Source: Sphingomonas sp. IC-11
Lineage (GTDB): Bacteria; Pseudomonadota; Alphaproteobacteria; Sphingomonadales; Sphingomonadaceae
Length of the DNA: 64,000 nt
Direction of reading: 5' to 3'
Assembly: GCF_021043365.1 (NCBI RefSeq)
Contig: NZ_JAJNDU010000002.1
Location: 186,001-250,000 of the forward strand
Shown here: positions 7,201 through 15,933 of the stretch, piece by piece
Layout: each line of letters begins with the position of its first letter
Position numbering within the stretch: position 1 is the stretch's first letter
Notes under the pieces: model-generated
What the model was told of the DNA's origin: nothing
The model's database searches: none
What the model saw: only the letters and a program-made list of their open reading frames with translations
Made by a program: the position numbers and the translations under genes

Positions 7201-8827
7201 GTTGACCCCAGAGGTGAAGACCGCACTCGGCATCATCGCGGATGAGCTGGAACCCGCCGCGCTGATCTCCGCCATTCTCAAGGCACCGGTCGACCTCGTG
7301 TGGTTCGGTGGGATCGGCACGTATGTGAAGGCCGCTTCCGAAAACAATGCGGCAGTCGGGGATCCGGCCAACGATCGTCTGCGCGTCGATGCAGAGGACA
7401 TTCGAGCAACGGCGATCGGCGAAGGCGCGAACCTTGGCGTGACTCAGGCGGCACGTATCGCGTTCGCTGCGAAGGGCGGCCGGATCAACACGGACTTCAT
7501 CGACAATTCCGCCGGCGTGGATTGTTCGGACAATGAAGTGAACATCAAGATCGCGCTGAACCGTGAGATGGCCGAGGGTCGCCTCTCGTTCGATGATCGC
7601 AACACGCTGCTGGGCGCGATGACGGACGATGTCGCGCATCTGGTGCTTGAGGATAACCGGCTCCAGACGCTGGCATTGTCGATCGCGGAGCGGGGCGGCG
7701 TTCGCGCCGTGCCAAGCTTCGTGCGCGTCATCGAGATCTTCGAAGCCGCGGGCCGCCTTGATCGCCGGGTGGAGGGCCTGGCGGGCAACGAGGATCTGCT
7801 GCGCCGTGCCGCGGAGGGAAGCGGCCTGACCCGGCCGGAGCTGGCGGTGCTGCTATCCACGGCGAAGCTTGCGCTGCAGGACGCGATTGAGGCGGCTGGC
7901 CTGGGCGCCGATCCGCTGCTCCAGCCTGATCTGCGCGCCGCCTTCCCGGCGGAAATGCAGCAGCGATTTGGCGAAGCGATCGACCATCACCAGCTGCGGG
8001 GCGAGATCGTCGCCACGAAGCTGGCCAACCGCATCGTCAATCGAATCGGGATCCTGAACCCGTTCGAGCTGGCCGAGGAAGAAGGGGCGGCGCTGGGCGA
8101 CGTCGCGGCCATGTTTGTCGTGATCGAGCGATTGTTCGACCTCGGCACGCTGTGGCGCGACATTGAGACCGGCAGCATGTCCGAGGACGGGCGCATTGCC
8201 CTGTTCGACGGCGTCGCGCGGGCGGTGCGCTCGCAAGTCGCGGATCTGCTTCGCGTCGTCGCGCCCGGTACTCTGCCCGGTGAGGTGCTGGAACGGATCG
8301 GCAAGGGCGTCGCCAAGCTGCAAGGCCAGGCGAGCGACCTGCTGCTCCAGGAAGCGCGGTCGGAAAGTGCGCGCATGGCACAGTCCCTGGCGGCGGCCGG
8401 AGCGCCCGAGTCGCTGGCGGCGCGGGTCGTGCGCTTGCATGAGATGGATGGGGCCATCGGGCTCGTTGATCTCAGCGCGAAGTCGAAGACGGATGAAACC
8501 GAGCTGACCCGTGCCTACACGCGGCTTGGCGAGGCGCTGGGGCTCGACTGGGCGCAGGCGGCGGCGGCGCGTCTCGAGCCGACGGATCCGTGGGAGCGGC
8601 TGCTGGTGGCCGGCCTGGTTCGGGATTTCGAGCAGATGCGGCTCGACTTCCTGTCGCGGGAAGAACCGTGCGATTCCAGCGCGTCAGTCAATAAATGGCT
8701 GACGGAAAACGAGGCGCCGGTGGCGCGCTTTACCGCCGTGATCAACCGGGCGCGGCAGGCGAGCAGCCCGTCGGCCGCCATGCTGGCGCAGGTGGCAAGC
8801 CAGGCGCGGATGCTTCTGGGGCGCTGA
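4205..8827 (+). CDS. NAD-specific glutamate dehydrogenase, large (180-kDa) class
   Basis: At 1540 residues this matches the large NAD-dependent enzymes that oxidise glutamate to 2-oxoglutarate and ammonium. The N-terminal half holds the ACT-like regulatory segments; the catalytic domain shows RGGLRWSDRRDDFRTE, PTGAKGGFYPKQLP with the substrate lysines, and the dinucleotide motif GCGDMSGDVFGNGML, followed by the EGANLG and NTDFIDNSAGVDCSDNEVN blocks. The C-terminal 300 residues are the usual helical extension. ATG at 4205 was chosen since the frame upstream to 4151 overlaps the end of the PAS gene spacer and lacks conserved sequence. In Caulobacter the orthologue supports growth on glutamate or histidine and is controlled with the cell cycle; that is family knowledge. 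A hairpin follows the stop. Confidence 0.95.
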   Translation: MSKTSMKALTQALADRLTKGALPGELNGFGREEQVDAAAFLAATAQVRAPGTVAVALEPLPGEGPQRRMRMAIVNDDMPFLVDSIAGAIGDHDIAIDRIIHPVVPVRRDAEGVLEGVDDGGSPESMIYIETERADARDRRELIDALISDLSNVRVAVADWRRMQATLAADAAGIEDTGGDHEGAALMRWFLDRHFTLLGHERWMADGAVDGEPLGIARNAHEPPLLAERSRRLALEYFASGKGGPLLLKSSLISPVHRRVPLDLIVVPIRRGAAIAGLSIHAGLWTSAALKAPPRSVPVLRQRLADLEAKLSFDPAGHTGKALTHAMATLPHDLVTAVSAEAVEELALTAMSLADRPRPKLVLVRSALGRHLFAFVWLPRDDVSTTRRVAIGDMLADAANGSILNWSIALEDGRVALIRYTIDLRQSGIMPDVEPLDARLEKMVRGWERDVEAALAERIAPARAARLAIRWAGAFPLNYRNVSTADEAAEDVLRVSELADESDRAVHIYPPAPGADHRLKIYKSHGALALSEAVPVLENFGYRVIGELPTRLREDSDSFVHDFIVQPQGDVANIDREVLEDAIAAVLKGAAENDAFNRLMLVAGLKPAAVLLYRAWFRYLRQAGLTYSLTTVAEALGRAPALAKALIDRFTLAHDPHAQGDVAAVDAEIAAGLDAVTAIDDDRILRAFKAVIAATLRTNAFAPAAAEALAFKLDSSCIPGLPAPLPWREVWVYSPRVEGIHLRSGPVARGGLRWSDRRDDFRTEILGLMKAQRVKNAVIVPTGAKGGFYPKQLPNPATDRDAWLAEGKESYRVFIRTLLSITDNIVAGKVVHPEGVRVHDGEDPYFVVAADKGTATFSDVANALALERGFWLGDAFASGGSQGYDHKAMGITARGAWVSVQRHFAERGVDVQKDVIRVVGCGDMSGDVFGNGMLLSQTLKIVAAFDHRHIFLDPDPDPSKSWAERARLFSLPRSSWEDYDKGLISAGGGVFARTAKTIRLTPEVKTALGIIADELEPAALISAILKAPVDLVWFGGIGTYVKAASENNAAVGDPANDRLRVDAEDIRATAIGEGANLGVTQAARIAFAAKGGRINTDFIDNSAGVDCSDNEVNIKIALNREMAEGRLSFDDRNTLLGAMTDDVAHLVLEDNRLQTLALSIAERGGVRAVPSFVRVIEIFEAAGRLDRRVEGLAGNEDLLRRAAEGSGLTRPELAVLLSTAKLALQDAIEAAGLGADPLLQPDLRAAFPAEMQQRFGEAIDHHQLRGEIVATKLANRIVNRIGILNPFELAEEEGAALGDVAAMFVVIERLFDLGTLWRDIETGSMSEDGRIALFDGVARAVRSQVADLLRVVAPGTLPGEVLERIGKGVAKLQGQASDLLLQEARSESARMAQSLAAAGAPESLAARVVRLHEMDGAIGLVDLSAKSKTDETELTRAYTRLGEALGLDWAQAAAARLEPTDPWERLLVAGLVRDFEQMRLDFLSREEPCDSSASVNKWLTENEAPVARFTAVINRARQASSPSAAMLAQVASQARMLLGR

Positions 8828-8836
8828 CAAGGACTG

Positions 8837-8860
8837 GCCCCTTCCCGAGCCGGGAGGGGC
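8837..8860 (+). terminator. Hairpin after glutamate dehydrogenase gene
   Basis: GCCCCTTCCC pairs with GGGAGGGGC (one bulged T) across a five-base loop, starting nine bases after the stop codon. No U-tract follows, so it may be a pause or RNA-stability element rather than a full terminator. Confidence 0.45.
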
Positions 8861-9226
8861 TGGCTCCGCGAGCGGCGCGGCGGTTGGACGTTCCGGTAAG
8901 TCCACGTTTTGCGTGGCCGCTTGCGTAACCGCCGCGGGTGCTTTTGGCCTGTCTCTGGCCAGTCATGGCCGTTGGCTGGCCTTGTTCCGGATAGCGCCGG
9001 CCATCAGCGGTCCGGCCCCCCGAAGCGAGGCTGAGCGTGAGAGCGCTGACCTGAAAGGTGTTGTGAGCGACCGGGCGGTGCGGGCGCTTTCGGCCATTTG
9101 CCGGTTACGATCGCCCGGCGGTGGCGATCGTTCGAGAACATCGCGTGAGGCGCGCGCGCTTCGCTTAGCCGCGGAGACTATGTTGTGGGGGCGCGGGGCG
9201 GGGGTGCGCTCGGGCGGATCGGGTGC
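8861..9226. other. Intergenic stretch without a recognisable gene
   Basis: Between the glutamate dehydrogenase hairpin and the oxidoreductase terminator I see only open frames of poor composition on both strands, none with a ribosome site and a plausible protein. A few short GGCC-rich palindromes are present. No promoter is needed here because the two flanking genes converge. Confidence 0.5.
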
Positions 9227-9256
9227 GGGACGTGCCGGGCTGACCCGGCACGTCCC
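9227..9256 (-). terminator. Perfect 13-bp hairpin, terminator of leuC-leuD-oxidoreductase transcript
   Basis: GGGACGTGCCGGG and its exact complement are separated by CTGA, seven bases past the stop of the oxidoreductase gene. Stem quality is very high; a poly-U run is absent, as often in this GC-rich group. Confidence 0.7.
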
Positions 9257-9262
9257 GGCCCG

Positions 9263-10264
9263 TCAGTCGGCGACGCGGACCACCAGCTTGCCGATAGCGG
9301 CGCGGCCTTCCATCTTGGCGATGGCATCGCCGCCGCGATCGAACGGGAATACTTCCGTCACCTTGGGCGCGATCTTGCCTTCGCCCCACAGGTCGAACAG
9401 CTGCTTGATGCTGGCGCGGTTCTTGACCGGCTCGCGCGCCGCATGGGCACCCCAGAATACGCCGCGGATGTCGCAGCTCTTCAACAGGGTCAGGTTCAGC
9501 GCGATCTTCGGGATGCCGGCGGGGAAGCCGATCACGAGATAGCGGCCCTCCCAAGCAATGGAGCGAAGCGCCGGTTCGGCATAATCGCCGCCGACCGCGT
9601 CATAGATCACGTCAAAGCCGTTCTTGCCCGCCTTTTCCTTGAAGGCGTCGGCCAGCGCCTTGCTCTCATCCTTCGAGAACGGTGCGCGGCCATAGATGAT
9701 CACGTCATCGGCGCCAGCATCGCGCACCGCCTGCGCCTTTTCCTCGCTCGACACCGCGCCGACCACGCGTGCGCCGAACGCCTTGCCCAGCTCCACGGCG
9801 GCAAGGCCCACGCCGCCAGCGGCACCCAGCACCAGCAGGTTGTCGCCCGCCTTGATGCTGCCGCGATCCTGCAGCGCGTGAATGGTGGTGCCATAGGTCA
9901 GCAGCATGGCAGCGCCTTCCTCGAACGAACGCTCGTCCGGGATGGCGTAGATGTTGTCGGCCTTCAGCGCGATCTTCTCGACCAGGCCACCGTTGCCGGT
10001 GTTGCCCATGACACGATCGCCCGGCTTCCACGCCGTCACGCCTTCGCCAACGCTTTCGACTACGCCCGAAACCTCACCGCCGGGGGCGAACGGGCGAGGC
10101 GGCTTGAACTGATATTTGTCCTGAATGATCAGCACGTCGGGATAGTTGATCGCGCACGCCTTCACGGCAACGATCACTTCACCCGGCTTGGCGACGGGAT
10201 CGGGAAGCTCCCCGATCTCCAGCGTTTCAGGTCCGCCCGGCGCCCTCGACAGCAATGCTCGCAT
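9263..10264 (-). CDS. NADPH:quinone oxidoreductase family protein (zinc-free MDR)
   Basis: A 333-residue medium-chain dehydrogenase/reductase of the quinone oxidoreductase branch. It shows a GroES-like N-terminal half ([16 protein letters not shown]), the NADP-binding [19 protein letters not shown] segment at about 150 and [10 protein letters not shown]. The structural and catalytic zinc cysteines of alcohol dehydrogenases are absent, which fits a quinone or enone reductase. Its start overlaps the leuD coding end by 38 bases on the same strand, so it is probably the last gene of the leu operon. That context does not imply a role in leucine synthesis. Confidence 0.88.
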   Translation of the reverse strand: MRALLSRAPGGPETLEIGELPDPVAKPGEVIVAVKACAINYPDVLIIQDKYQFKPPRPFAPGGEVSGVVESVGEGVTAWKPGDRVMGNTGNGGLVEKIALKADNIYAIPDERSFEEGAAMLLTYGTTIHALQDRGSIKAGDNLLVLGAAGGVGLAAVELGKAFGARVVGAVSSEEKAQAVRDAGADDVIIYGRAPFSKDESKALADAFKEKAGKNGFDVIYDAVGGDYAEPALRSIAWEGRYLVIGFPAGIPKIALNLTLLKSCDIRGVFWGAHAAREPVKNRASIKQLFDLWGEGKIAPKVTEVFPFDRGGDAIAKMEGRAAIGKLVVRVAD

Positions 10265-10853
10265 TCGTCTCTCCCGCGATCCACGGCCGATGCTCGTCCA
10301 GCATCGCCTCGTATTTCGAAATCGCGGTATCCCTTGCCAGCGTCAGGCCGACCTCGTCCAGCCCCTCCATCAGGCATTGCCGACGGAACGGGTCCAGTTC
10401 AAAGGTGAAGCGATCCTGGAAGGGCGTGGTGACGGTCATCGTTTCCAGATCGATGGTGATCTCGTCGGTCCTGGCGACCTCGATCAGCCGATCGACCGCA
10501 TCCTGCGGCAGAACAACGGGTACGATTCCGTTCTTGAACGCATTGCCGGAAAAGATGTCAGAGAAGCTGGGCGCGATCACCGCCTTGATCCCCAGATCGC
10601 CCAACGCCCAGGCGGCGTGTTCGCGGCTGGACCCGCAGCCGAAATTGTCGCCGGCGATCAGGATCGGGCTGCCGGCATAGGCCGGATCGTCAAAGATATT
10701 GCCGGGCTGTGCGCGCACCGTCTCGAACGCGCCGCGACCAAGGCCAGCGCGCGTGATGGTCTTCAGCCAATGCGCCGGGATGATGACGTCGGTGTCGACG
10801 TTCTTGGCGCCCCAAGGATAGGCCTTGCCCGATACGGTGCGAACCCGCTCCAT
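10227..10853 (-). CDS. leuD: 3-isopropylmalate dehydratase small subunit
   Basis: The 208-residue swivel subunit partners LeuC to isomerise 2- to 3-isopropylmalate in leucine synthesis. Diagnostic features are [10 protein letters not shown] at 18-27 and [13 protein letters not shown] at 68-80, and [13 protein letters not shown]. Length is normal. The ATG overlaps the TGA of the preceding 35-residue membrane peptide gene as TGATG, indicating translational coupling; leuC lies further upstream. Its own end overlaps the oxidoreductase gene. Confidence 0.97.
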   Translation of the reverse strand: MERVRTVSGKAYPWGAKNVDTDVIIPAHWLKTITRAGLGRGAFETVRAQPGNIFDDPAYAGSPILIAGDNFGCGSSREHAAWALGDLGIKAVIAPSFSDIFSGNAFKNGIVPVVLPQDAVDRLIEVARTDEITIDLETMTVTTPFQDRFTFELDPFRRQCLMEGLDEVGLTLARDTAISKYEAMLDEHRPWIAGETNASIAVEGAGRT

Positions 10854-10960
10854 CAGCGCTGCCGCAGCTTAACCAGGGCAGCCGGCTTGGCGATGGCGGC
10901 GTACGCGGCGACACCGCTCAACAGGGAGCCTGCGATCAGCAGAACAAAGACCTTTTTCAT
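10853..10960 (-). CDS. 35-residue membrane or secreted peptide encoded between leuC and leuD
   Basis: A short gene with its own ribosome site (GGGAAG, four to five bases before ATG) encodes a 35-residue product: a Lys-Lys start, a hydrophobic stretch (residues 4-23, [20 protein letters not shown]) and a basic tail ending KLRQR. It is either a single-pass inner-membrane peptide or a cleaved leader; AYA could be a signal peptidase site. The stop overlaps the leuD ATG by one base, so ribosomes finishing it can restart on leuD. It lies 95 bases after the leuC stop. Function unknown; I found no match in memory to a named family. Confidence 0.75.
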   Translation of the reverse strand: MKKVFVLLIAGSLLSGVAAYAAIAKPAALVKLRQR

Positions 10961-11055
10961 TACGCTTCCCTTGTTAATCGGCGGGCGTCCCATACCGGCT
11001 ATTTGACGCCCGGGGTAACGTTGCTCACCCAGGTTCCAGCCCGGACCGACGTAGA

Positions 11056-12492
<1,437 letters not shown>

Positions 12493-12632
12493 AACGAGGG
12501 GCGCCTTAGACGAGGTGGCGCAATAAATGGAAGAGTAGAAGCTGTTCTGCGGTACAAAGATTGCGTGTGCCGCGCCTACAGGGGTGTCTGGGCCGTCGTC
12601 CTCCCGGCGTTGGGCCGAGAGGACCGGCGGCG

Positions 12633-13292
12633 TCAGCCCAGCGCAACCTCGTAGGTCGCGGTCGTCTTTGCGGCAATTTCGTCGGCGGTGATGCCAGGCG
12701 CCATTTCGATCAGGCGGAAGGCGCTGTGGTGGTCGGGGCGCTGGAAGACGGCGAGGTCGGTCACGATCATGTCGACCACGTTCCTTCCGGTCAGCGGCAG
12801 GGTGCAGGCCGGGATGAACTTGGGGCTGCCGTCCTTCGCGACATGCTCCATTACGACGATGATCTTTTTCACGCCGGCAACGAGATCCATGGCGCCGCCC
12901 ATGCCCTTGATCATCTTGCCCGGGATCATCCAGTTGGCGATATCGCCGTTTTCAGCCACTTCCATCGCGCCAAGCACCGTCAGGTCGATATGGCCGCCGC
13001 GGATCATGGCGAAGCTCTGATCGGAACCGAAATAGACGCTGCTGGGAAGCTCGCTGATCGTCTGCTTGCCGGCGTTGATGAGATCCGCATCCTCCTCGCC
13101 CTCATAGGGGAAGGGGCCGATGCCGAGCATGCCGTTTTCGCTCTGCAGGGTGACGGTCATGCCAGCGGGGATGTTGTTCGCCACCAGCGTGGGGATGCCG
13201 ATGCCGAGGTTCACATAATAGCCGTCGCGCAGCTCCTTGGCGGCGCGGGCAGCCATCTGGTTGCGATCCCAGCCCTTGGTCTGCTCGGTCAT
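12633..13292 (-). CDS. scoB: 3-oxoacid (or 3-oxoadipate) CoA-transferase subunit B
   Basis: A 219-residue beta subunit of the SCOT family, which moves CoA from succinyl-CoA to a 3-oxoacid. The active-site glutamate lies in the SENGMLG motif near residue 53, and [23 protein letters not shown] is typical. The ATG at 13292 overlaps the scoA stop (TGATG), so the subunits are made in step; a GTG at 13295 is a less likely start. Acetoacetate and 3-oxoadipate enzymes are hard to tell apart by eye; no aromatic catabolic genes adjoin it, so the acetoacetate role (ketone or PHB use) is favoured. Confidence 0.92.
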   Translation of the reverse strand: MTEQTKGWDRNQMAARAAKELRDGYYVNLGIGIPTLVANNIPAGMTVTLQSENGMLGIGPFPYEGEEDADLINAGKQTISELPSSVYFGSDQSFAMIRGGHIDLTVLGAMEVAENGDIANWMIPGKMIKGMGGAMDLVAGVKKIIVVMEHVAKDGSPKFIPACTLPLTGRNVVDMIVTDLAVFQRPDHHSAFRLIEMAPGITADEIAAKTTATYEVALG

Positions 13293-13999
13293 CACGCGTT
13301 CTCCCTCGCCCGCGTGGTGCGGAATTCGATCTTCTTGTCGTACGGCGCGCCGACGATCATTCGTCTCACATAGATGCCGGGCAAGTGAATGGCGTCGGGA
13401 TCGAGGGTGCCGACGGGCACGACCTCCTCCACCTCCGCGACGCAGATCCGGCCAGCGGTGGCCATCGGTTGATTGAAGTTGCGGGCGGTCTTGCGGAAGA
13501 TGAGGTTCCCGCTCTCGTCCGCCTTCCAGCCCTTGATGATGCTGAGGTCGGCGCGGATGCCGCGTTCGAGGATATATTCCTCCCCATCGAACACCTTCAC
13601 TTCCTTGCCCTCGGCAACCAGGGTGCCGACGCCCGTTTTGGTGTAGAAGCCGGGGATGCCGGCGCCGCCGGCGCGGCAGCGTTCCGCGAGCGTTCCCTGC
13701 GGGCAGAATTCCACCTCCAGCTCGCCGGACAGATACTGGCGCTCGAATTCCTTGTTCTCGCCGACATAGGACGAGATCATCTTCTTCACCTGGTGCGTGC
13801 GCAGCAGCTTGCCGAGCCCTTCACCATCGATGCCGGCATTGTTGCTGGCGATCGTCAGGTTCTTCACGCCCGACGCCTGAATGGCATCGATCAGCCGTTC
13901 CGGAATGCCGCACAGGCCAAAGCCGCCCGCGCAGATCAGCATTCCGTCGTGAAGCAACCCGTCGAGCGCCGCGGCGGCGTCCGGATAGAGCTTGTTCAT
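13292..13999 (-). CDS. scoA: 3-oxoacid (or 3-oxoadipate) CoA-transferase subunit A
   Basis: The 235-residue alpha subunit shows [16 protein letters not shown] near residue 21, the CoA-contact loop of the SCOT alpha family, SNNAGIDG, and [20 protein letters not shown]. It pairs with scoB directly downstream in a one-base overlap. An AGAAGG ribosome site precedes the ATG. The start lies 14 bases from an 18-base palindrome, so transcription is probably governed by a repressor bound there. Confidence 0.93.
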   Translation of the reverse strand: MNKLYPDAAAALDGLLHDGMLICAGGFGLCGIPERLIDAIQASGVKNLTIASNNAGIDGEGLGKLLRTHQVKKMISSYVGENKEFERQYLSGELEVEFCPQGTLAERCRAGGAGIPGFYTKTGVGTLVAEGKEVKVFDGEEYILERGIRADLSIIKGWKADESGNLIFRKTARNFNQPMATAGRICVAEVEEVVPVGTLDPDAIHLPGIYVRRMIVGAPYDKKIEFRTTRARENA

Positions 14000-14013
14000 G
14001 CGTGCGCCTTCTG

Positions 14014-14031
14014 TCGTATCGAACGATACGA
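14014..14031. promoter_or_regulatory. 18-base palindromic operator upstream of scoAB
   Basis: TCGTATCG and CGATACGA are exact inverted repeats with AA between. The site is 15 to 32 bases upstream of the scoA start, overlapping the expected leader or promoter. The size and symmetry resemble TetR- or GntR-family operators. The cognate regulator is not in the window. Confidence 0.65.
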
Positions 14032-14104
14032 GTTAGCGATCACGCGCGATGCGGGCAACCGATCTGCCGGGCAGTGGGCGCTTCAGCTGATCGGGGGCGG
14101 CGGG

Positions 14105-14755
14105 TCAGAACGTCCCGCGCTCGACCCCCAGCGCATCGGCGAGCGCATCGAGCGCCTGCGCCTCTCCCGTCACCTTGATCGCGTGCATGCCGAGCGCGGC
14201 GGCCGGCTTGCAGTTGATGCCGAGGTCATCGAGGTAGACGCAGTTTGCGGCAGGCTTGCCCAAGGTGGTCAGCATCAGTTCGTAGATGCGCGGATCGGGC
14301 TTGCGGATGCCGATCTTGCTCGATTCGATGACGTGATCGAACCGCTCCATCACGGCGGCGACCTTGGCGGCCTTTTCCGCGCTGCGCGACATGCCAGCGC
14401 CTTCGCCAGCGGGCACGTTGTTGGTGATGCAGCCGAGGCGGTAGCCGTTGGTCTTCAGCCAATCCAGCGCGTGCACCATGCGCGGGCGGATGTCGCCGGA
14501 AAGGAGCGAGAGCACGTCCTCGCCGCGCAGCTCATGACCGAGCACGCGCGCCTCCTCGGCAAATTGCGTGTCGAAGCCGGCGGCGTCGATCTCGGCACGT
14601 TCGAACAATGCCCAGGCGTTGTCGTCCGGGTTGGACGCGTTGATCCGGCGGATCAGATCGTGCGGAAGCCCGCGCTCGCGCTCCAGCCGGTTGAACGCCT
14701 CGAACGGTGACGAGGTGACCACCCCGCCGAAATCGAAAATGACGGTATCACGCAT
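14105..14755 (-). CDS. HAD-superfamily hydrolase, epoxide hydrolase N-terminal-like
   Basis: A 216-residue HAD-IA phosphatase-like protein. Motif I is FDFGGVV with nucleophile Asp8; the usual second Asp is Gly10, as in the YihX and soluble epoxide hydrolase N-domain group. Motif II is ITNN, motif III the Lys in IRKPDPRIYE and motif IV YLDDLG. The helical cap sits between motifs I and II. ATG at 14755 has AAGGA eight bases upstream. It ends about 105 bases before scoA, same strand, and could share a role in acyl metabolism, but its substrate cannot be read from sequence. Confidence 0.85.
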   Translation of the reverse strand: MRDTVIFDFGGVVTSSPFEAFNRLERERGLPHDLIRRINASNPDDNAWALFERAEIDAAGFDTQFAEEARVLGHELRGEDVLSLLSGDIRPRMVHALDWLKTNGYRLGCITNNVPAGEGAGMSRSAEKAAKVAAVMERFDHVIESSKIGIRKPDPRIYELMLTTLGKPAANCVYLDDLGINCKPAAALGMHAIKVTGEAQALDALADALGVERGTF

Positions 14756-14828
14756 GGGGATGGTCCTTAACGGGCCGAACGGAGAAGGCAAACGGGCGAC
14801 GCGCCGGGATCGCCGGGGGAGGCAGCGG

Positions 14829-14852
14829 GCCCCCGGCACGTCGGCCGGGGGC
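14829..14852 (-). terminator. 9-bp GC hairpin after SMP-30 gene
   Basis: GCCCCCGGC and GCCGGGGGC flank ACGTCG, nine bases beyond the stop of the minus-strand SMP-30 gene. Likely a terminator without U-run. Confidence 0.5.
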
Positions 14853-14861
14853 GAGCGCAGG

Positions 14862-15782
14862 TCAATATTCCAGCTTCAGGCCGGGGCGGTTCCAGCGCGT
14901 CTTCACCAAACGGCCGGTGCCCGACAGGGTGAGATACGCGTCACGCATGTCATCGCCGCCGAAGCAGATGTTGGTGGTGAAGATGTCGTCGGTGGCGACG
15001 AATTCGACCAGTTCCCCCTCCGGCGAGATCACGCTGATGCCGCATTCGCCGATCGTCGCGACGCAGATGTTGCCGGAAGCCTCCACCGCCAGCGAATCGA
15101 AGAACTTCCAGCCGGCAGGGCGATAGACCGGCGTCCCGGCGCCGCCGACGCCAGCGGAATCATCGACCTTGCCCGGCGCGGTCACGTCAAACTTCATCAG
15201 GCGGCAGGTGTAGGTTTCCGCGGCATAAAGCGTCTTCCCATCGGGGGAGAGGCCGCAGCCATTGGGGTTGTTGGAGGGGAAGATCACTTCTTCCAGGTGG
15301 CTGCCGTCCGCCTTGGCGTAGAAGATGCCGACGACGTCGTGGATGCGCTTGGCATAATCCATCTTGCCGTGATCGGTGAACCAGAAGCCGCCATGCGCAT
15401 CGAACACGAGATCGTTGGGGCCGCGCAGCACGCAGCCGAAGTCGCCCGATTTGTAGAGCACCTCGACCTTGCCCGTCGCCGGGTCGATCCGTTCGATGCG
15501 CCCGCCCGAATAGTTGGAAGCGATGCCGCCCGGCGAGAGCATTCCGCTGTTCTCGTGCCAGTCGAAGCCGCCGTTGTTGCAGCAATAGAGCATTCCGTCG
15601 GGCCCAAGCGCGAGGCCGTTCGGGCCGCCGCCGGGCTCAGCCACGGTTTCCTTGCGGCCATCGGGCGTGACCCGGGTGATGCGGCCCGGCTCGATTTCCA
15701 CCAGCATGATGCTGCCATCGGGCATCATCACGGGCCCTTCCGGAAAGCGCAGCCCGTCTGCGACCAGCTCGAAATCCGCCAT
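14862..15782 (-). CDS. SMP-30/gluconolactonase-family protein
   Basis: A 306-residue six-bladed beta-propeller of the SMP-30/LRE-like family, which hydrolyses sugar or other lactones with a single divalent metal. Recognisable are FPEGPV with the metal-binding Glu near residue 15, GPNGLALGPDG, LRGPNDLVFDAHGGFWFTDHG and NPNGCGLSPDGKTLYAAE with the conserved Asn and Asp ligands. There is no signal peptide. GGGAG lies at the right spacing for ATG 15782; ATG 15785 is directly before it. The gene is divergent from the thiamine-diphosphate enzyme across 151 bases, suggesting a shared promoter region. Confidence 0.88.
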   Translation of the reverse strand: MADFELVADGLRFPEGPVMMPDGSIMLVEIEPGRITRVTPDGRKETVAEPGGGPNGLALGPDGMLYCCNNGGFDWHENSGMLSPGGIASNYSGGRIERIDPATGKVEVLYKSGDFGCVLRGPNDLVFDAHGGFWFTDHGKMDYAKRIHDVVGIFYAKADGSHLEEVIFPSNNPNGCGLSPDGKTLYAAETYTCRLMKFDVTAPGKVDDSAGVGGAGTPVYRPAGWKFFDSLAVEASGNICVATIGECGISVISPEGELVEFVATDDIFTTNICFGGDDMRDAYLTLSGTGRLVKTRWNRPGLKLEY

Positions 15783-15933
15783 CATCCTCTCCCAGCTATT
15801 TTGCGGCGAAGGATTGTCTAAGGCGATTGGCTTAGCAAGGGGATTGCGAAGCTGCTCCGGCGCGGAGCCCGGCGGGCAGCCCGTCGAGCGTTGGCGGTTT
15901 CCCTTGCCGCTTCGTCGCTCTACACACCCAGAC

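Noticed and set aside
4892..7639. Very long (915-codon) open frame on the minus strand
   Set aside because: It is fully antisense to the NAD-glutamate dehydrogenase gene and has the Arg/His/Gln/Asp-rich composition expected from the complementary frame of GC-rich coding DNA.
8913..9542. Open frame on the plus strand over the intergenic space after the glutamate dehydrogenase gene
   Set aside because: Runs into the oxidoreductase gene in antisense, crosses a 13-bp terminator hairpin and has no ribosome site.
12493..12632. Leucine leader peptide or T-box upstream of leuC
   Set aside because: No leucine-codon run, no T-box sequence and no competing hairpins could be found in the 140 bases.
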